The notes under the pieces are model-generated. The model was not told the origin of the DNA. It searched no databases and saw nothing but the letters and a program-made list of their open reading frames with translations. From positions 1-64,000 of the forward strand of contig JBFXJP010000009.1 in assembly GCA_050174775.1 (NCBI GenBank): a stretch of DNA of 64,000 nucleotides. Direction: 5' to 3'. This document shows positions 61,607 through 64,000 of this stretch, in pieces (the stretch's first letter is position 1; every line of letters starts with the position of its first letter). The stretch comes from CAYPGJ01 sp050174775. Lineage in GTDB: Bacteria; Planctomycetota; Phycisphaerae; Phycisphaerales; UBA1924. The position numbers and the translations under genes were made by a program.

Positions 61607-63046
61607 ATGCGCCCCGCACACGCACTCGCCGCGCTCACACTCCTCGCCGCGCCCGCACTCGCGCGTCCCCTCGCAGCCCTCTCCGTCACGCCCATCACCC
61701 CCGCCACCCTCACCAACCCCATCACCTGCGTCCAGCACCCCACCGACCCCAACACCTTCTTCATCGCTGAAAAAGCCGGACGCGTCCGCACCGTCACCAA
61801 CGGCGTCATCCTCCCCCAGGACCTCATCAACCTCACCTCCATCGTCAAATCCAACACCCTCGAGGAAGGCCTCCTCGGCATGGCCTTCTCCCCCAACTTC
61901 GCCTCCGACCGCCGCGTCTTCTTCAACTTCACCTCCAACACCGTCGTCCCCTCCGGCCAGCAAACGCCCCCCTCCGGCGCCACCATCGTCGCCCGCTTCA
62001 CCATCCCCTCCCCCGCAATCCCCGGCGATCCCCTCATCGCCGACTTCAACACGCGCTTCGACCTCGACTTCAACTTCGATCTCGCCGCCCCCGGCCAGCG
62101 CTGGATCCAACAGTTCTCCAACCACAAGGGCGGCAACCTCGCCTTCTCCCCCGACGGCTACCTCTTCATGGGCATGGGCGACGGCGGCGGCCAGAACGAC
62201 CCCTCCAATCGTGGCCAGACCCCCACAACACTCCTCGGCAAGATCCTCCGCATCGACGTCAACGTCCCCGACACCGATCCCGTCGGCTTCGCGATTCCCC
62301 CCTCCAACCCCTTCCTCGCGCCCAACAACCCGCCCACTCTCGATCCCTTCTACGCAGCTCCCCTCGCGCGCCCGCACATCTGGGCCTTCGGCGTGCGCAA
62401 CCCTTGGCGCTGGTCCTTCGACTCCCTCAAACCCACCGGCTTCCCCCACACCGCCGTCACCAACGACTTCTTCCTCGCCGACGTCGGCCAGAACGCCTGG
62501 GAAGAAATCAACCGCACACCCCACACACAAGGCGCAGTGAACTTCGGCTGGCGTCACCGCGAAGGCGCACACAACTTCAACACCTCCCTCCCCGCGGCCT
62601 ATCTCCCCTTCACCGACCCCATCGCCGAATACTCACACTCCGTCGGTCTCTCCATCACCGGCGGCTTCGTCTACCGCGGCAAGTCCATGTGCTCCTTCCA
62701 GGGCCGCTACTTCTACGCCGATTATCAAAACGGCCGCATCTGGTCCATGAAGCTCGACGGCACGGACAACCGCGAACACACCAACGAAATCTTCGGCGCC
62801 ACCCGCTACCTCCTCGTCTCCTTCTGCCAGGCCCGCGACGGCGAGCTCTACCTCGTCCGCTTCGGCGCCTCCGGCCAACTCCTCAAACTCACCTCCACCG
62901 ACGTCCCCCTCCTCGGCGACATCAACGGCGACCGCACCGTCAACTTCGCCGACATCAACCTCATCCTCTCCAACTACTCCGCTCCCTACACCTTCGCCAA
63001 CCTCAACAACACCCTCTCCGAGTACGGCGCCTCCTGCACCGACTGA
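61607..63046 (+). CDS. Secreted PQQ-type sugar dehydrogenase with degenerate GC-dockerin tail
   Basis: The 479-residue exported protein starts at ATG 61607 with GGAGAAG upstream; signal MRPAHALAALTLLAAPALA. It has the six-bladed soluble glucose/aldose dehydrogenase fold: EEGLLGMAFSPNFASD, SNHKGGNLAFSPDGYLFMGMGD (catalytic-type His about 172), RNPWRWSFD, FLADVGQNAWEEIN and ITGGFVYRG. Members oxidise sugars with PQQ in the periplasm or outside the cell. The tail keeps one loop (GDINGDRTVNFADINLIL), lacks the opening Cys, and the second loop is eroded to FANLNNTLSEYGASCTD. It is divergent from lpdA and the only plus-strand member of the family here. Confidence 0.9.
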   Translation: MRPAHALAALTLLAAPALARPLAALSVTPITPATLTNPITCVQHPTDPNTFFIAEKAGRVRTVTNGVILPQDLINLTSIVKSNTLEEGLLGMAFSPNFASDRRVFFNFTSNTVVPSGQQTPPSGATIVARFTIPSPAIPGDPLIADFNTRFDLDFNFDLAAPGQRWIQQFSNHKGGNLAFSPDGYLFMGMGDGGGQNDPSNRGQTPTTLLGKILRIDVNVPDTDPVGFAIPPSNPFLAPNNPPTLDPFYAAPLARPHIWAFGVRNPWRWSFDSLKPTGFPHTAVTNDFFLADVGQNAWEEINRTPHTQGAVNFGWRHREGAHNFNTSLPAAYLPFTDPIAEYSHSVGLSITGGFVYRGKSMCSFQGRYFYADYQNGRIWSMKLDGTDNREHTNEIFGATRYLLVSFCQARDGELYLVRFGASGQLLKLTSTDVPLLGDINGDRTVNFADINLILSNYSAPYTFANLNNTLSEYGASCTD

Positions 63047-63481
63047 ACCGGCTCGCCTGCTCCAACCGCGTGCCGTGGTCTACGCCGCAGGCGTAGGCCA
63101 CGTTCTTTCCACCGCACTGCGCACCGCCGCGCCTCCGGCTTCCTCTCTCGCTCGCGGCTCTGGGCGAGCGGGAGAGGATCGAAGTGAGGGCTTCACCGGG
63201 GGCGCATCGCTTCCCTTCCTTGCATCTACTCCGCTCCGCATGCCCATGACTACATCGAGCGCTCTCGCGAAGAGTTCCTGCCCCTCCTCCCCCGCTCCGC
63301 GCGTTACCGATGCCCCCGCAACCCATCCCCTCTCTCGCATTCCCCCGCTTTCCGCGCCGCTCTCGCCCCTCCACCCCGCTCCCCTCTCTGTACCGGCGCA
63401 TCCGCGCGGAGGCCTCGTCCGGAGGCGGACCTCAGGCATGCGGCCCACCCGGGATCGCGCACATCCCGAGAGGAGAATCCG
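63047..63481. other. Intergenic region after the sugar dehydrogenase
   Basis: These 435 bp begin with the terminator at 63075-63108. The rest is C/T-rich and G-poor on the plus strand in its second half (about 63190-63400), with frames open by composition but no recognisable protein or start with a ribosome site. A ribosome site for the next gene (GAGAGGAGA) is at the right end. Confidence 0.55.
63075..63108 (+). terminator. Probable intrinsic terminator after the sugar dehydrogenase
   Basis: The 12-bp stem GTGGTCTACGCC/GGCGTAGGCCAC (one T-G pair; 63075-63086 with 63090-63101) has a GCA loop, followed by GTTCTTTCC. It lies 29 nt past the stop codon. Confidence 0.75.
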
Positions 63482-64000
63482 ATGAATCGTCTCACACAAA
63501 ACAATGCTCACTCCCCGCAACCGTCAACCCGCGCGAGCCGCGCACGCAGACGCCTCACACGCGCCTGCCGCGTCATCGCACTCACACTCCTCTGCGCACT
63601 ACCCACCCCGCGCGCGCACGCGCAGGACAGCGCCCCCGGCGCCATGCGCCCCGACGGCTCATTCTTCATGATCCGCAACAACGGGAACAACATGCAGGCC
63701 TTCGAGTGGATCTCAGGCCCCGCCGCCGGCGTGTGGCAAATCCGCGGCCAACTCACAGGCGTCCGAACCCTCTCCAAGCCCGCCGGAAGAACCCCCACCG
63801 GCGGCTTCCACTTCACCGCCAACAGCGGACCCAACACAAGACCCTTCCTCATGCAGTGGGAGCCCAACCGCGCCATCCCCTTCACCGTTCAGGGCGTCCC
63901 CTTCAACAACGTCGCATTCATGTCGCCCCCCAGCGAAGTCATGTACGGCAACCGCGTCCTGGTCTCCGCCGGAACCGGCGACCGCGATGTCGCGGGCTTC
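63482..64000 (+). CDS. Predicted secreted protein, truncated by the window end
   Basis: The frame opens at ATG 63482, preceded by GAGAGGAGAATCCG (a good ribosome site), and is still open at 64000 (173 codons). The first 47 residues are a long Arg-rich signal peptide (STRASRARRRLTR, then VIALTLLCALPTPRAHAQ). The mature start reads DSAPGAMRPDGSFFMIRNNGN, EWISGPAAGVWQIRGQLTG and TPTGGFHFTANSG. I recognise no family. Whether it carries a GC-dockerin tail would only be seen beyond the window. Confidence 0.75.
   Translation, partial: MNRLTQNNAHSPQPSTRASRARRRLTRACRVIALTLLCALPTPRAHAQDSAPGAMRPDGSFFMIRNNGNNMQAFEWISGPAAGVWQIRGQLTGVRTLSKPAGRTPTGGFHFTANSGPNTRPFLMQWEPNRAIPFTVQGVPFNNVAFMSPPSEVMYGNRVLVSAGTGDRDVAGF

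Noticed and set aside
18918..63046. GC-dockerin tails as substrates of the exosortase encoded at 20577-21572
   Set aside because: Exosortase substrates need a C-terminal membrane helix and basic end; these tails are soluble Ca-loop repeats ending in Cys. The two systems share the genome but have no sequence link.
63110..63480. Small coding frames between the sugar dehydrogenase and the last gene
   Set aside because: Open frames on both strands are compositional; none has a ribosome site or recognisable motif.
1..64000. tRNA, rRNA, riboswitch and insertion-sequence signals
   Set aside because: No tRNA T-loop/cloverleaf, rRNA-like stretch, transposase motif or flanking inverted repeats was recognised by eye; a covariance-model search could still reveal small RNAs.

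Overview
This is a high-GC bacterial window that most likely comes from a planctomycete of the class Phycisphaerae. The main clue is a C-terminal module found on eleven predicted secreted proteins. It holds two EF-hand/dockerin-like loops (CPGDANGD...VNFxDLNxVLSxFG, then GDxNxDGVVNFxDLNxVLSxFG) and usually ends in a Cys at or near the C-terminus. It matches the GC-type dockerin tail known from Phycisphaerales. An exosortase/exopolysaccharide cluster and large duplicated amidohydrolases fit the same assignment. I see no rRNA, tRNA, CRISPR array or insertion sequence.

Layout. 0-6.5 kb, minus strand: a tightly packed housekeeping block of miaA, topA, a CLC chloride transporter, rnpA and yidD, with ATGA overlaps. 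6.5-18.6 kb, minus strand: a lipoprotein, a Cys-rich repeat protein with a strong terminator, an ALDH7-type dehydrogenase, a bifunctional P-protein (pheA), an HD-GYP protein, one GC-dockerin protein, PPK2, a conserved unknown, a SpoIIE-like phosphatase, a cupin, a HicAB pair and lipA. 18.6-30.9 kb, plus strand: an envelope polysaccharide/exosortase cluster (SLBB lipoprotein, exosortase, EpsI-like protein, giant TPR protein, Wzz/BY-kinase-like protein, WecA-like transferase). It continues into an AhpD-like protein, folP and trxA. 32.7-39.7 kb: lgt, a polytopic membrane protein and two amidohydrolase genes. 39.8-63 kb: a pseudopilin-like gene followed by a long, almost wholly minus-strand run of GC-dockerin secreted proteins: two metzincin proteases, a subtilase, a trypsin-like protease, three beta-propeller-like proteins and two paralogues of a choice-of-anchor type. 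A Na/Pi cotransporter interrupts the run. lpdA and a PQQ-type sugar dehydrogenase with a degenerate tail follow. The window ends inside a secreted protein.

How the genes fit together. The 18.6-30.9 kb cluster has the logic of a polysaccharide export and exosortase locus: lipid-linked sugar priming by the WecA-like enzyme, chain-length control by the Wzz-like protein, outer-membrane export by the SLBB lipoprotein, and surface-protein processing by exosortase with EpsI and the TPR protein. No PEP-CTERM substrate is encoded here. The 41-63 kb tract is a separate surface or secreted repertoire defined by its shared tail. Several of its genes have their own terminators and a recurring TTGAC/TTGAT box upstream.

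Most notable observations: an in-frame TGA separating the signal peptide from the body of one GC-dockerin beta-propeller gene (52142-54643); loss of the Walker A lysine in the BY-kinase-like domain; a Cys-rich protein built of exact 45-nt repeats; and the GC-dockerin tract itself, with its candidate shared promoter element.
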